Counted from the stretch's first letter, positions 1 to 9,833 are shown. The stretch: 23,452 nt of DNA from Gamarada debralockiae (GCA_002803225.1 NXFV01000745.1:1-23452), one strand, 5' to 3'. The notes: generated by a model not told the origin, from the letters alone. Numbers and translations are program-made.

Positions 1-450
1 CCAGCTAAATCAACTTGTCAGCCCCCACTTTCCGGAGTACACCTATCAACCTTGCGCCGCAGTAGTAATTAGCAAGACACGTTTATGTTTTATTTTATAA
101 ACCCTTTAGCCCTAGTTTGAGGCTTTCCTTCCTATTAAAAGCATATATTATCTTGGTAGATTCAGATTTCGGAGGCTGTGAGTCTCTCCTGAAAAAGGCA
201 TATGCGTGGGCTTTTGGGGGGCTTTGGAGAGCAGAAAAAGCAGTAGATATATTAGGGTAAACTGCTGCAGGAGGCGGGGGGACCGCAAGGCCGGGGTATA
301 GAGAGATCCATGAGAGTACTTAGTATAGGAATTGATTTTGGATATTGATAATTTTTTTTTTCTTTTTGACACTGACGCGCCTTGCGATAGAAACTACTAC
401 TAAGCGATGTTTATGGGGTATACTCCCGAAAAGTTGATTGATTTAGCTGG
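1..450. mobile_element. Inverted-repeat (MITE-like) element, left end at window edge
   Basis: The first ~85 bases are imperfectly repeated in inverted orientation at about 381-450. Both arms share the outer motif CCAGCTAAATCA, then a CTTT(T)CSGGAGTAYACC-like block, then a TACTACT / AGTAGTA block. No transposase reading frame is visible between the arms, so this would be a non-autonomous element. The true left terminus and any target-site duplication may lie before base 1. The superfamily cannot be assigned. Confidence 0.55.
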
Positions 451-735
451 TCCCCTAGAAAAGCCAGAATTTGTTTGAGATTAGGACTGTCGAATGCCGG
501 GCGATCCACATCTCTATGAAAGTAGATCCCGCCAGCTAGTGTGACCAATCTGGTAGTAGTCGGACTAGCAAGGTTACAGAATCCCGCCGAATACGAAAAT
601 GCGAAAATGCGAAAATACGAAAAACACATCTTCCCAGGTTCCCCGCGAATGATGTCGGGGTTAGGAGGCTGGCCGACACTTAATCTCTAACGCATTATTG
701 TGAAGAGATTCCATATCAGCATATCTCCGAAGATA

Positions 736-1149
736 CAGTACCGTATTAATTGCCTTATAAAACAGGTCCTATAATTGGAACTCGTGCTTTTCAGCCAATC
801 AGAACCATTTCTTATAAGAAGAATAGGTTCTTATACCTTGATTTTCACTTTTTCGCTGTAATACAACTCTATCACTATCTGTACAAGTTTCTCTCATTCG
901 TAGTACAATCAGGTTATTCTCCCAGATGTAAAGTAGGCATCTGCTTTCGACAGAAAGATTCTACCCTGTGAAGAGTACTAAATAAGAGGGGCTTGAACTG
1001 GTTCAAGCCTCAATGTGGGGAAATTTTGGGACCCACCGTGTCCTTATAACACCCCTGTGGTGCATTTTGGTCAATCAGAACCGTTTCTTTATAGGAGGGA
1101 TTTCTTACAGAATGAACTGGTCTTATAAAGCAATTAATACGGTACCTGC
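736..1149. mobile_element. MITE-like element with TA-flanked terminal inverted repeats
   Basis: The left end (736-768) begins CAGTACCGTATTAATTGC. The reverse complement of the right end (1115-1149) reads GCAGGTACCGTATTAATTGC and continues to match for about 12 more bases. Each end is bordered by TA (734-735 and 1150-1151), the target duplication used by Tc1/mariner-type elements. Inside, a ~25-bp direct repeat beginning CAATCAGAACC occurs at about 797-822 and 1071-1097, and a perfect 8-bp-arm hairpin lies at 991-1008. No transposase is encoded in the ~414 bp. Assignment to Tc1/mariner is inferred from the TA borders only. Confidence 0.65.
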
Positions 1150-1151
1150 TA

Positions 1152-1732
1152 CTCCGATTCAGTTTTGCAGGTGACCTAAGGATAGTAACATCGATGAAAT
1201 GAAGCACGCAGACGTATGCGAAGAGCTCCAATGCTGCCGTTGCATTAGCAGCCTGACTTAACCAGGGAGCATTCCCGTTCGCTGGAATGTTTCAACCACC
1301 GTTCAAGCCTATCGAGGCTTCCATGTGCCCGACTGTCCTAATATCTTCACTAAACCTCTCGTCTAATTGTTGTTGCATATATCGAAGATAATGTCATATC
1401 TCTGGACGGGTCGGAGCGGAGATTCCCTAATCTAGACTGTGTCGCCGATAGTCGAGCAATCGGCGTAATCCGACCTTTTTGTACCGTAGAGAATTGATGG
1501 TGGGTCCATGGAATCTCCTATGCTAAGGGGCCCGACTCCCCAGTCTCATAAAGACGGTCCTGATTGGGGCAAAGTCCCGGTACAGATCTCGGATTGCACT
1601 CGGAAAACTATTCCTACAGTACAATTCGGTCCTAAGCCACCTAAAGGTTATCAAGGATGCCGCGTCCTGCAGTGTAAACACTTATGGTGATCGTCATCTA
1701 CAGTAGGATGGCTCAGACAAAGGATCCTGACT
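1152..1732. other. Intergenic, no gene seen
   Basis: Short reading frames occur here, such as 60 codons at 1508-1690, but none has a recognisable domain or splice structure. The right part is presumably upstream control sequence of the oxidase gene that follows. Confidence 0.5.
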
Positions 1733-1738
1733 TATAAA
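1733..1738 (+). promoter_or_regulatory. TATA box of the FAD-oxidase gene
   Basis: TATAAA lies 80 bp upstream of the ATG at 1818, a usual distance in ascomycetes. A 17-codon open frame (1758-1811, ATG to TAG) lies between it and the ATG. It could act as an upstream ORF if transcription starts before 1758. Confidence 0.5.
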
Positions 1739-1817
1739 CACCTCAATTTCCTTCAAAATGGAGCATCAACATCCACGTCTGTTCTGTGTCGATTTGGGCA
1801 GTTCAATCTAGCTCATC

Positions 1818-3544
1818 ATGCTGTCTTCGAAGTTGTCTCTTGCCGGCAGTCTCCTAGCTGTCGTAGTCGCGTCTGCGCAAAATATCACTATTGCTGACTT
1901 GAGTACCGGCGCTAGTTGTGCCTGTACTCGACTGGCTTACAATTATGGCAGCTTGGTTATTACCTCGAACTCGACAAGCTACACGGCGGAGGCAACCGAC
2001 TACTGGGACGTCCGGGCCGATCTTCTGCCACGGTGTATCTTCATGCCAATAGATGCGGACCAAGTCGCTGATGCTGTCTCGATTTTTTCGTCTTGCGGTG
2101 CGCAATTTGCTATCCGAGGAGGAGGGCACATGAATGTATGTACAGCATCCTACCTGTAGATATTAATGAGGAACTCCTAACCGATGGCACAGGTTCCTGG
2201 CTCCAACAACATTGATGGTGGCGTTCTGCTCGCTCTAAACAACCTTACGGACATCAAAGTCGCCAGCGACAATGCGACTGTTGAAGTTGGTCCTGGTACT
2301 AGATGGATTGACGTCTATACGGCCCTCTCAGACTACGGCTTGTATTGCATCGGTGGCCGTCTCAAGACTATTGGGGTTCCCGGCCTCGAGCTGATTGGCG
2401 GATTCCACTACCTGATTAACAAGTATGGCATGGCCATGGACAATGTGGTTAGCTACGACGTGGTTCTCGGAAATGGTACACAAGTTGTCGCAAACTCGAC
2501 GTCGAACCCCGACCTCTTCTGGGCTTTGAAGGGAGGAGCTAACAACTTTGGCATCGTCACGAAGTTCACCATCAAAACACTTGATATTCCATACATCAGC
2601 ACAACTATCCAGCAGTTCAATGAGTCTGCAGTGCCAGACTTCATTGCCGCCACCGCTAATATGGCCAACAATGATGGCCCAGATATTGCCGCTGGGTCTG
2701 TCATCAGCATCAGCTATAATGCAACGACGAAGGAAGTTACTCCTTCGTTGCTGGGCGTACAAGAAGGAACTGAGTTACCGCCGTCTCGGTTCGCCAACTT
2801 TTCAGCCATCCCGTCAGTGCTGACTGAGAACAACGTTCTGACTCCTCTTGAGTGGCATTCTCAATTGGACTCTCCGTTCCAGATGTTCCGGTAAGCCCAA
2901 AGTCTTCCAACAGCTCAGTGACCCGCAGTTTTGGTGAAGTCACCTGCTAACTGAGGGGACAGCGTACAATTCGCCCACAAAACAATAAAGCCGGATGCAG
3001 ACCAGCTTTACAGTATCTACCAAGCTTGGAAGGCTGCTGTGGATGAGATAAGTGACGTTGAGGGCCTTTACCCAACATTTGTAATGAACGTCCTACCAGC
3101 AAGTTCACTTAGTGTCGCCAAGAACAATGGCATTGGTAACACCTGGGGCCTGGACGATGACCAGTCATACATATGTACGTGACTTTATTCACTCGTCAAA
3201 TTCCATCATTTGAGGCCTTCTATATACCTTCAAGAACAAAAATGATTAGACACTAACGGACGGGTTTAGTGTGGCAATTCTCTACCGGTTGGGCCAATGC
3301 TGCGGATGACCTCCGGATGACTAACTGGGCTCGTTCATTGCTCGACTACTGGCATCTCCAGAACCAAGAGAAAAATTTATCATCTGAATTTATCTATATG
3401 GGTGATGCGGGCGACTTCCAGGATCCCTTTGCCGGCTTCCCTCTGGAGAATGTGCAAAGAATGAGAGAGATTCGGGATGCGTATGATCCGCTGGGAGTTT
3501 TCACTCGCTTGAATTGGGGAGGTTTCAAGCTCGGTGGCAACTAA
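1818..3544 (+). CDS. Secreted FAD-linked oxidoreductase, berberine bridge enzyme (BBE)-like
   Basis: Exons 1818-2135, 2193-2890, 2963-3174 and 3270-3544 (introns 57, 72 and 95 bp) join in frame to 500 residues, the normal size of the family. Residues 1-20 (MLSSKLSLAGSLLAVVVASA) form a clear signal peptide. An FAD_binding_4/PCMH-type domain follows. Its RGGGH motif (His ~104) is the usual 8-alpha-histidyl flavin attachment site, and NIDGGV and GGANNFGIVT motifs lie further on. The C-terminus carries the BBE signature around YDPLGVFTRLNWGGFKLG. In bicovalent members a Cys sits near a CPxVGVGG-like stretch; here the matching segment reads LKTIGVPG, so single covalent attachment is inferred. Such enzymes oxidise alcohols, sugars or secondary-metabolite intermediates with O2. 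The substrate is unknown, and no biosynthetic backbone gene is nearby. The ATG is chosen because it starts the signal peptide. Confidence 0.92.
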
Positions 3545-3789
3545 GGTTGATGTAAAATATATATACATAGAACATGACTATGTGTTACATGGGGGGGTTT
3601 CACTTCTTGTGCGTAGTATTTTAGTAGCTATTAGATCATTTACTTCTCACGTAAGGAAGAATGAGTTTGTCTCGAGCTTTATGTTGCTGACAATATGAGG
3701 AATTCCTCTTCCAACTCACTCGACCTTGATGGCAAATAAGCACCTTCAAAATTACACTTGTAACTTAATTGCCTTTCCTGCCAAGAATG
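3545..3789. other. 3' flank of the oxidase gene
   Basis: AT-rich non-coding sequence downstream of the TAA. No canonical AATAAA was noticed. It contains a G7 run near 3591-3597. Confidence 0.4.
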
Positions 3790-4070
3790 CTACGCTGCCA
3801 ACCCGATGAAACATGCTGATAGTGCAACTACACCCGATGTTATGGAGCCGGACTGCATGGTGTTCATGGCTTGATCAGTGGCGGCGATGTTAGGTAAATT
3901 GTGAGGGTTGATTACTAGTGACGTGCTGCTGGACCAGAGAGATCCGAAATCGGCCCTGGCGGGAACTCTTGCAGGTTTAACAGGGGAGTGAGAACTGATA
4001 CCTCCACCGGCCACCGTGATAGTTGAAAGAGGTGGCTGTGTTCCAGACAGTACTTTGTAGGCATTACAAA
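3790..4070 (-). CDS. Possible small GPI-anchored or secreted protein, C-terminal exon only
   Basis: A minus-strand frame with no stop from about 4100 down to the stop at 3790 ends in SGSITSGVVALSACFIGLAA. This small-residue site plus hydrophobic tail with no following charge is typical of fungal GPI-anchor signals. No in-frame ATG or signal-peptide exon could be tied to it. A TATATAAA-like box lies about 4156-4163 on the same strand, and the frame stops upstream near 4100, so a first exon would have to be spliced on. The product is unrecognised, and chance remains a real alternative. Confidence 0.25.
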
Positions 4071-4164
4071 AATTTATATAGATAATATGGAAACTTTAAA
4101 CGATTCTCAAGAGGGCCAGAAGAGGACTGCCCAGGAAGACAGAAACAGAAACTGTTTATATAGG

Positions 4165-4762
4165 GATTCCGACATCGAATTGCCTTTTTCACCCTCAATT
4201 ATCCCGGCGAGATATAACTCGCCAGATTTCTCTTGCTCGTGAGTTCAAAGCACAAGAACTTCCAAGGTATAGTTAGGTCCCACCTTGTGAATCGTCAGGT
4301 GATCTAATTGATTGATACATAAAGGCTTCACATCTTAACGAACCCATGGCTCGAGGGGGATAATGCCACGCACTTTGACCTCCGCTTTTTCCTATAGTCC
4401 TAGCCAAGTGTTAGAAGAGACATGACCATGCTAGCCACTACGCGGAGGATGAGATCAATCGAACTCCTTACTCGACATCAATATCGAGCGGGAACGTTAT
4501 CAGGGCTATGCGGCGGCTTTTCGAGCGGTCGCGACATCAATTGCCTTTATTTTTGGTAGGGAGAATCATACACATTGCAAAGCCCGAATGCATCATCCAA
4601 TCTCATGCACACCACCAATCGCCTCCAATTCCGGCCTCAGCCCACAATCCCACTCTCCAATCCCACCTCTACCCTCTAATTTCGCGCGGCTGGCCGGACT
4701 GCTCCTTCCTTCCTCTATCATATCGGAACTTCCATCCTGGCTGAGAGCCTTCTCAAAACCGT
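4165..4762. other. Intergenic, no gene seen
   Basis: Overlapping short frames at 4508-4847 on both strands reflect C-rich low-complexity sequence (repeated CCAATCnC/CCnATC-like words). They show no family resemblance. Confidence 0.4.
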
Positions 4763-5298
4763 CTATCCCCGCGGCTGTCCCCTTCCCACCTCGTGCCGTG
4801 ACCCATTTACCAAAAAGAGACACTCTAACGCGATAGATATGATGCAAACGACAGCACTGATTACTATGCCGGCTTTGCGCCTAATAATAGGCTTCGGAGG
4901 AGGTGGAATTCGAGGAAGAAAGCGTTTGGAAGGCCGGTAGTGTTTCTATTATAGAGGCGGATGAGGTTAAGACTGATAGAAAAGTCGGCGCAGATTGAGA
5001 TGTCGACGAGGCTTGCAGGGTCGGGGAAGGTGGGGAGGATAGAGAGGTCGACGAGAACTATCAGAGTCGTGTAAGTTTTCGGATCAAGAGATAGATGTGG
5101 GATTATACGTACTTCCGCAGGACTTGAGGACGACCTTGGGGTTTCCAAGGGCCTTCAGTACTGTATCCTCCTACAGGCCCCTCAAACGTCGCCGTGGGCG
5201 TCACGTACACCACGCTCACAATGCTGCCGGTCTCAGTAGCCGCCCATACATGCGCGCGTCGAGACCAAGAAAAGATATAGAAACACCAGTCTCTGCAT
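4763..5298 (-). pseudogene. Decayed Ser/Thr-rich secreted or single-pass membrane protein
   Basis: Pieces of one plausible protein lie in order on the minus strand but in different frames. First comes an ATG at 5298 opening a signal peptide (MQRLVFLYLFLVSTRA). One base out of frame follows TETGSIVSVVYVTPTATFEG (about 5165-5245). A GTACGT donor and TAG acceptor could bound a 55-bp intron near 5050-5110. Then comes a Ser/Thr-rich stretch (about 4890-5045; SSTSQSAPTF, SSSNSTSSE). Last, in a third frame, KAGIVISAVVCIISIAL is a good transmembrane segment (about 4815-4875), with a stop at 4763. Signal peptide, beta-like domain, Ser/Thr stalk and helix is a common fungal surface-protein plan. No single splicing scheme joins all parts, so loss of function by indels is inferred. 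Missed introns or sequence errors are alternatives. Confidence 0.4.
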
Positions 5299-5718
5299 AT
5301 CTCCGACTTTCGAATCACAGGCTGAGGCAATTGTTTGAAGGGCAGAACAACGCTTGGATATTCGAAAGGAAAGAAGGGCGCGTGTTGTGGATCATGCTCC
5401 TATGATCCCCTTTAAGGGGAAGCACTTTCTCATCAAGCCCGTGGGAAATTAGGTACTGGGTGGCAGAGTAGCCTTATATCAAATCGCAGGAGTACCCGTA
5501 GCTAATTGGTTGTATGATTGGAGATTCGTTTCAGCGTCTCCTCTCCGAGCAGAAACATTTAGGGGGTAAAGCAACATCCACTCAGCAGATTGGGTCGAGT
5601 CAGCGCCAGTTTGGCGTACAGTCTTGCTGCTGCCCTAAGGTCATACAATGTTCATTTTCTCGTTACATCGTACTTGTACAATATTACAAGAATCTTCTCC
5701 AAATTCCTTGCCGTGATA
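5299..5718. other. Intergenic, no gene seen
   Basis: Upstream of the decayed surface-protein gene and downstream of the membrane-protein gene. The short frames here have no recognisable content. Confidence 0.4.
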
Positions 5719-6567
5719 TCAGGTAGTCATCTCGAGCGTCGCAGCATACCACCCCGCAAACTCCGGATTTCTAAATACGCCAAAACCATAACCTGAGCCT
5801 TTGTCCCATATTCGTATGCTCCAAGATTCACCGTCATCCCCCTTGAAGCACCAGAGCCAAATCCTCAAACATCCCATTTGTGCCGCATTTCCCCACACCA
5901 TGGAAAAGTCCTTCCACTCATAACCCATCTCTCCGCCCCTCTTGCAGCATATCACCATACATAATAGCCGCACCCGGCCCCTCCATATGCGTCGGCAGGC
6001 TCGACGTCCCAATCCTATCCCAATTCGTCCAAATATGCTTCACCCACCCCACAAAGCCAACTACTCCATACACCATTCCTGAAACTGCAATAAACACGCA
6101 TGCCACCAGAACTATCAGCACGGAGTTCCTCATCCTATATGCGTCCGACAACTCTGCCTTCATCATCTTACGTTGCTTGGTGTGCCAATGCCAGGGCTCT
6201 TTCTCCTTGTTTGTGGGTGGTGATTTGGATGGCGAGGTCTCGGAGATGTATGAGTATGGAGAGGAGGAAGTGGGTTTGTAGACGCAGCGGTGGAGGAAGG
6301 CTTTGATGTGTCCGAGAATAGTGGCGGGCGGTGGTGATGGGGGGTGGGAATGGGTTCGGAGGGAGTGGTTCCGGGAGTCGACTAGGGCGAGTGAGAGGAG
6401 GAAGGAGATGAAGGTCAATGGGGCTATTAGAAGCTACAGGCGTCGTCAGTAAAACATCCCCAATCCGCTGACAGAAGACTTACCCGCGAAACAGCACTCT
6501 CCTTCGGCCCCTCAATTGCGGGAGGGGCACGAAGATTCGTCGATGGCAATTGAGGTCGCGATGACAT
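5719..6567 (-). CDS. Conserved fungal transmembrane protein of unknown function, C-terminus frameshifted
   Basis: Exon 1 is 6567-6484 (MSSRPQLPSTNLRAPPAIEG and eight more residues). A 50-bp intron (GTAAGT..CTGTAG, 6434-6483) follows, and exon 2 runs from 6433 to a stop at 5918, giving 199 residues. Hydrophobic helices lie at about residues 29-46 (LLIAPLTFISFLLSLALV) and 132-158. Between them is a polar linker with the motif WHWHTKQRKMMKAELSDAYR. From memory this layout matches a widespread unnamed Pezizomycotina family; no function is known. Just before the stop, the next frame stays open to 5719 and encodes a Trp-rich 71-residue tail (GYEWKDFSMVWGNAAQMGC; then GVFRNPEFAGWYAATLEM). The two frames differ by one base at the C4 run 5936-5939 (G4 in the sense strand), so the full protein was probably about 265 residues. 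The start is fixed by the splice-compatible exon 1. Confidence 0.65.
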
Positions 6568-8299
6568 GCTGGCTTGCCAATTCGTTATAATATCAATAGA
6601 TGTCCGTGATGTCTTTGATATAGAAGTATTGTATCTCGAATGTGAAGACAAAGGAAAGGAGGGGCAAATATAAAGAATTGTTGGGACAAAGACGCGACAA
6701 GGCTGTGTCGTCTCGGTTGGCTCGGACATTAAGAAATGCCAAGGCCGGCGAACGTCATCCACAGGGCTGAGTAAGGAGCTTCGCTTTGCGTACGAATACG
6801 CTGCGAGAGTCGGACAAATAGGACGCGTTTTGGAGGAAATAAACTTCAAGGTCATCGGAAAGAACGCATTCTGCACTGAATTGATGATTTGGGCCCTATG
6901 GAACTTCCAATGGTCCACGAGGCTGCGGCAGAGGTCAGTCGCGTGTTTGCCACTCGTTGCGACTTGCAAGGCTGAGGAGGGGACAACATTCGAGAGACGA
7001 GGCAGCACGGGTGACCTCTCTTGAGGCTTGAAATATAGAGTTAAGGGCCTAAAACTTGGAATGGTGAATTAATGTATCCAGAAGTTATCCCTTGAAACCT
7101 TATCACTGAAAAATGTACTCACTGCTACCTTGATGGTCGACCAGCCTACCTTGGAATTGAGGTATAAAAACCGTACAATCCTCCGATTTAGTTTCCAAAT
7201 AGCTAATTTTTAGTATCTTTCCGCGATTTGAACTTCCTTGCACCCACCACCCTGGTCGGTAAACTTTCCGTTACCAGTATGAATATCCTCAACCATGCAA
7301 CAAACGTAGACTCCCTTCCCGACTCTATATACTGCACCAAGCTTGCATAACAATGAAAAGGGGTACTGTTGTGCGGTAGGAAGATGAGACGAACTTGCAG
7401 GACCCGACGAGAGGGAGAAAATGTCAACAAGCCGAAATGGAAGGGAGTTGAGCGCGACCTCGCAGAGTCGAGAAATGGCGACAATGAGGCAGCGGAGTTC
7501 TCGAAGTTACTGTCATTAAACGTCAACGATGGACATGACTGAAAAGATCCGGGTTGATGCTTACCTTGTATAGGAGATGGAACGACGTGTCAGCGACACC
7601 AACAGCGAGGAGCCTCGCTGTTCTTCGGGAAGACGCAGCGAGGATTTCGCGACCACGAGCTACGGAGGACTCGAAAGCGACTACAATTTCCGCGGAAGAG
7701 GAATGATCATTCTCGCAACAGTCCGCAGAAGATGGACCGATGCAGGACTTACTACTAACTCCACGGGCGAACTCCAACTTTATGGCGACACCGACAGCGA
7801 CAAGCGCGACGGCGACTATAAGCATGCACGAGCCTCCACGGAGTCAATGACATCGAGTTTCTTCTTCAAGCCCTAGCACAAAGCCAGGAGCTCAATGAAA
7901 AGGTGTGTGTGCCACAGTCCCAAGGATACAGCGTAATACCAAGGAAGCTCGGCATACCTGAAGGAAAGCATTCAAAAATTGGGCCAGAACCTGCAGCCGA
8001 AACAGTTGGAAGGAATCGAAGAAGACGATGTGCAATGTCCCAACAGCACCCTGGACGTGTGACCTCTCTTGAGCGGGATGGTCCTCGACCGGGTATGAAT
8101 CAAGAAGACGAAAAGGCAGGGAAGAAACGAGGTTTAAGTACTTTGTTTTGAGACTGCTGCATGCCTTTCTCGAAAGGTTAACGATAAGGAAATGTTGGTG
8201 CGTGACCACAGCAGCGATGAAGAGAGAAGTAGCCCTTCAGCCCAGCTGACTTGCCAAAACCTCGCGCCGCTCTAGCACTCGCGTACCTGCTTGGCCAAA
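6568..8299. other. Long stretch without a confident gene
   Basis: Both strands carry several frames of 60-107 codons, but none is recognisable or joins into a spliced model. A minus-strand frame starting at 7825 (MLIVAVALVAVGVAIK) looks like a signal peptide, but it arises from a GCGAC-repetitive stretch. The part next to 6568 is presumably 5' sequence of the membrane-protein gene. Confidence 0.4.
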
Positions 8300-8589
8300 G
8301 CAGCACGGCCTTGGGGACCCCTCTCAGTCGGAGAAAAAAGTGGCCGATTTTGGGCACCGCGTACAAATTCAACAAATCCGTATTCTCCTTAACAACGAAT
8401 TAATTCACGATATAACTATTTTGCGCTATAGAGTTAATTCCTTCTCGAGAAGCATTACTCCGAGTTCTACAAATTTTCAAAAGCGGAAGGGCGACGAATC
8501 AACAGTTTGAGTAGGTGCATTTGGTGTTCTCGCTTGCCAAAAAGTGGACGTTTTTTACTCCGACTGAGAGGACCCTAGCCGACCGCTGC
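8300..8589. mobile_element. Inverted-repeat (foldback/MITE-like) element
   Basis: The left arm (about 8300-8370) and right arm (about 8513-8589) are imperfect inverted copies roughly 70-75 bp long. They include a perfect 13-base core, CTCTCAGTCGGAG at 8321-8333 and its complement at 8558-8570. The outer ends are GCAGC and GCTGC. About 140 bp of AT-rich spacer between the arms carries no reading frame of note. No clear target-site duplication was seen, and the superfamily is unassigned. Confidence 0.55.
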
Positions 8590-8994
8590 AGGAACACCAA
8601 AACTGGGTCAAGGTCATGGAAAACCGTTTCTCTGATCCTCGTTCTCACTCACTCTCTGAAAGGGAGCAAAAAATGGCTCCCCTCCATCGTTACTCAAGAT
8701 GGCAGTCCTCCTATTTAGTCGTTCACCCTGCCTCCCTCTCCTCATCTTCTTTCCTCTAAACCTCTTACACTCAAGGATCACCCGCCCTCGCTCTACCTCT
8801 CCTCTCTCCCGCTGTAATTGCTTGGGCAGGCAGGCTCCTCCCAGCATCTACGGCTTCACTTCTTTTCCTTTTGATTATTATCGCCGCCGTCCCCTTCGGT
8901 TGATCCAGTCGATATGCGCCGTCGCTAACAACCAACACCAAACTCTTCCTCCTCCGACAGCGATGGGTCAGACGTGGAGAGCTGCTTCGATACA
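8590..8994. other. Pyrimidine-rich intergenic stretch
   Basis: CT-rich tracts (about 8720-8820) resemble fungal promoter or 5' leader sequence. A possible intron (GTAATT at 8814 to CTAACAAC..CGACAG at 8960) can be drawn, but it does not join the upstream frame to the acidic frame that follows. Confidence 0.35.
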
Positions 8995-9276
8995 ATGGAT
9001 GAGCGGGAGGCTGACACCGAGACCGAGCCGACGGACGTTGACACCGATGTCGATGGAGACGGCGAGGCAGATCTGCCAGATCTGGAGTGGGTCGTTGGAG
9101 TGGACAATATTAATACCGTGCCGATGGACGTTGACACCGATGTCGATGGAGACGAGGCAGATTTCGTGGAAGAGGAAGAGGACGTCTTGGTCGTTGAACT
9201 CGAACCCAGCGTGACATATCTAGAGATGACACCAGATGGTATAGTAGTTCGTAGTTGCGGATTGTCCTTGAGTTGA
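8995..9276 (+). CDS. Possible small acidic protein with a 31-residue internal repeat
   Basis: A 93-codon frame starts at the first in-frame ATG. It is very rich in Asp and Glu and contains DVDTDVDGDGEAD and DVDTDVDGDEAD, encoded by two near-identical ~40-bp DNA copies at 9032-9072 and 9125-9162, 93 bp (31 codons) apart. The frame is open back to a TAA near 8931, so a spliced N-terminus is possible. No known domain is seen. The in-frame spacing of the repeat favours coding, but low-complexity non-coding DNA is a fair alternative. Confidence 0.33.
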   Translation: MDEREADTETEPTDVDTDVDGDGEADLPDLEWVVGVDNINTVPMDVDTDVDGDEADFVEEEEDVLVVELEPSVTYLEMTPDGIVVRSCGLSLS

Positions 9277-9833
9277 AATGATATACACCACTAATTCGGT
9301 TGTTCTACACCCAGAGTTGAGGCTGTTCGACTGAGCACTGGTGCCAAGAGGGCGAGGAGGAGAGTTGAACCCTTCATTGCATATAGACAGGATCCAGCTC
9401 CGACCTGAAGATTCTGTTCGAGAGAGATGGGACGAGAGGACATGAGAGGAAGAGAGAGTTCTTATCCTTATTTTCCGACTCATATGTCTCAGGTATCGTA
9501 CAGTAACCAGAGACAACGAGGGATATATGGAGACTTTCTCTACTTAGGGAATTTTATGCAGTCTATAAGAGACAGTATTGAAAGACATAGCAACTACATT
9601 CCTAGCACGTGGGCGAAGCACGCTCTAAGGATTGTGTGAGCTCCAATTGACAAAAACCCGAACTTGAATGGAAGAGAGAAACTCCGAAACACTATTGCGA
9701 CGCAACACCACCACAAATCAAAAGCACTGCACATCAACGTGCAAATCGACCTACACAACCTTGATATCCACTTTCAGCTCCTCCACACCCCAAAACACGT
9801 CCTCTCCACCAATCCCATCCTCCTTATGCAAAA
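9277..9833. other. Intergenic, no gene seen
   Basis: Contains a purine-rich GAGAGA-type tract (about 9405-9465) and A/C-rich sequence next to the HET-gene stop. It is probably the 3' flank of that minus-strand gene. Confidence 0.4.

Noticed and set aside
1508..1690. 60-codon plus-strand frame upstream of the oxidase gene
   Set aside because: No domain, no homology recognised, and it sits in the promoter region of a well-defined gene.
7523..7825. Minus-strand frame with signal-peptide-like start MLIVAVALVAVGVAIK
   Set aside because: The hydrophobic start comes from a GCGAC-repetitive tract; the rest has no recognisable composition and the plus strand is equally open.
7011..8073. 15-base word GTGACCTCTCTTGAG present at 7011-7025 and 8059-8073
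   Set aside because: The flanks do not match beyond the word and no element boundary or function could be linked to it; it may be chance or an old repeat.
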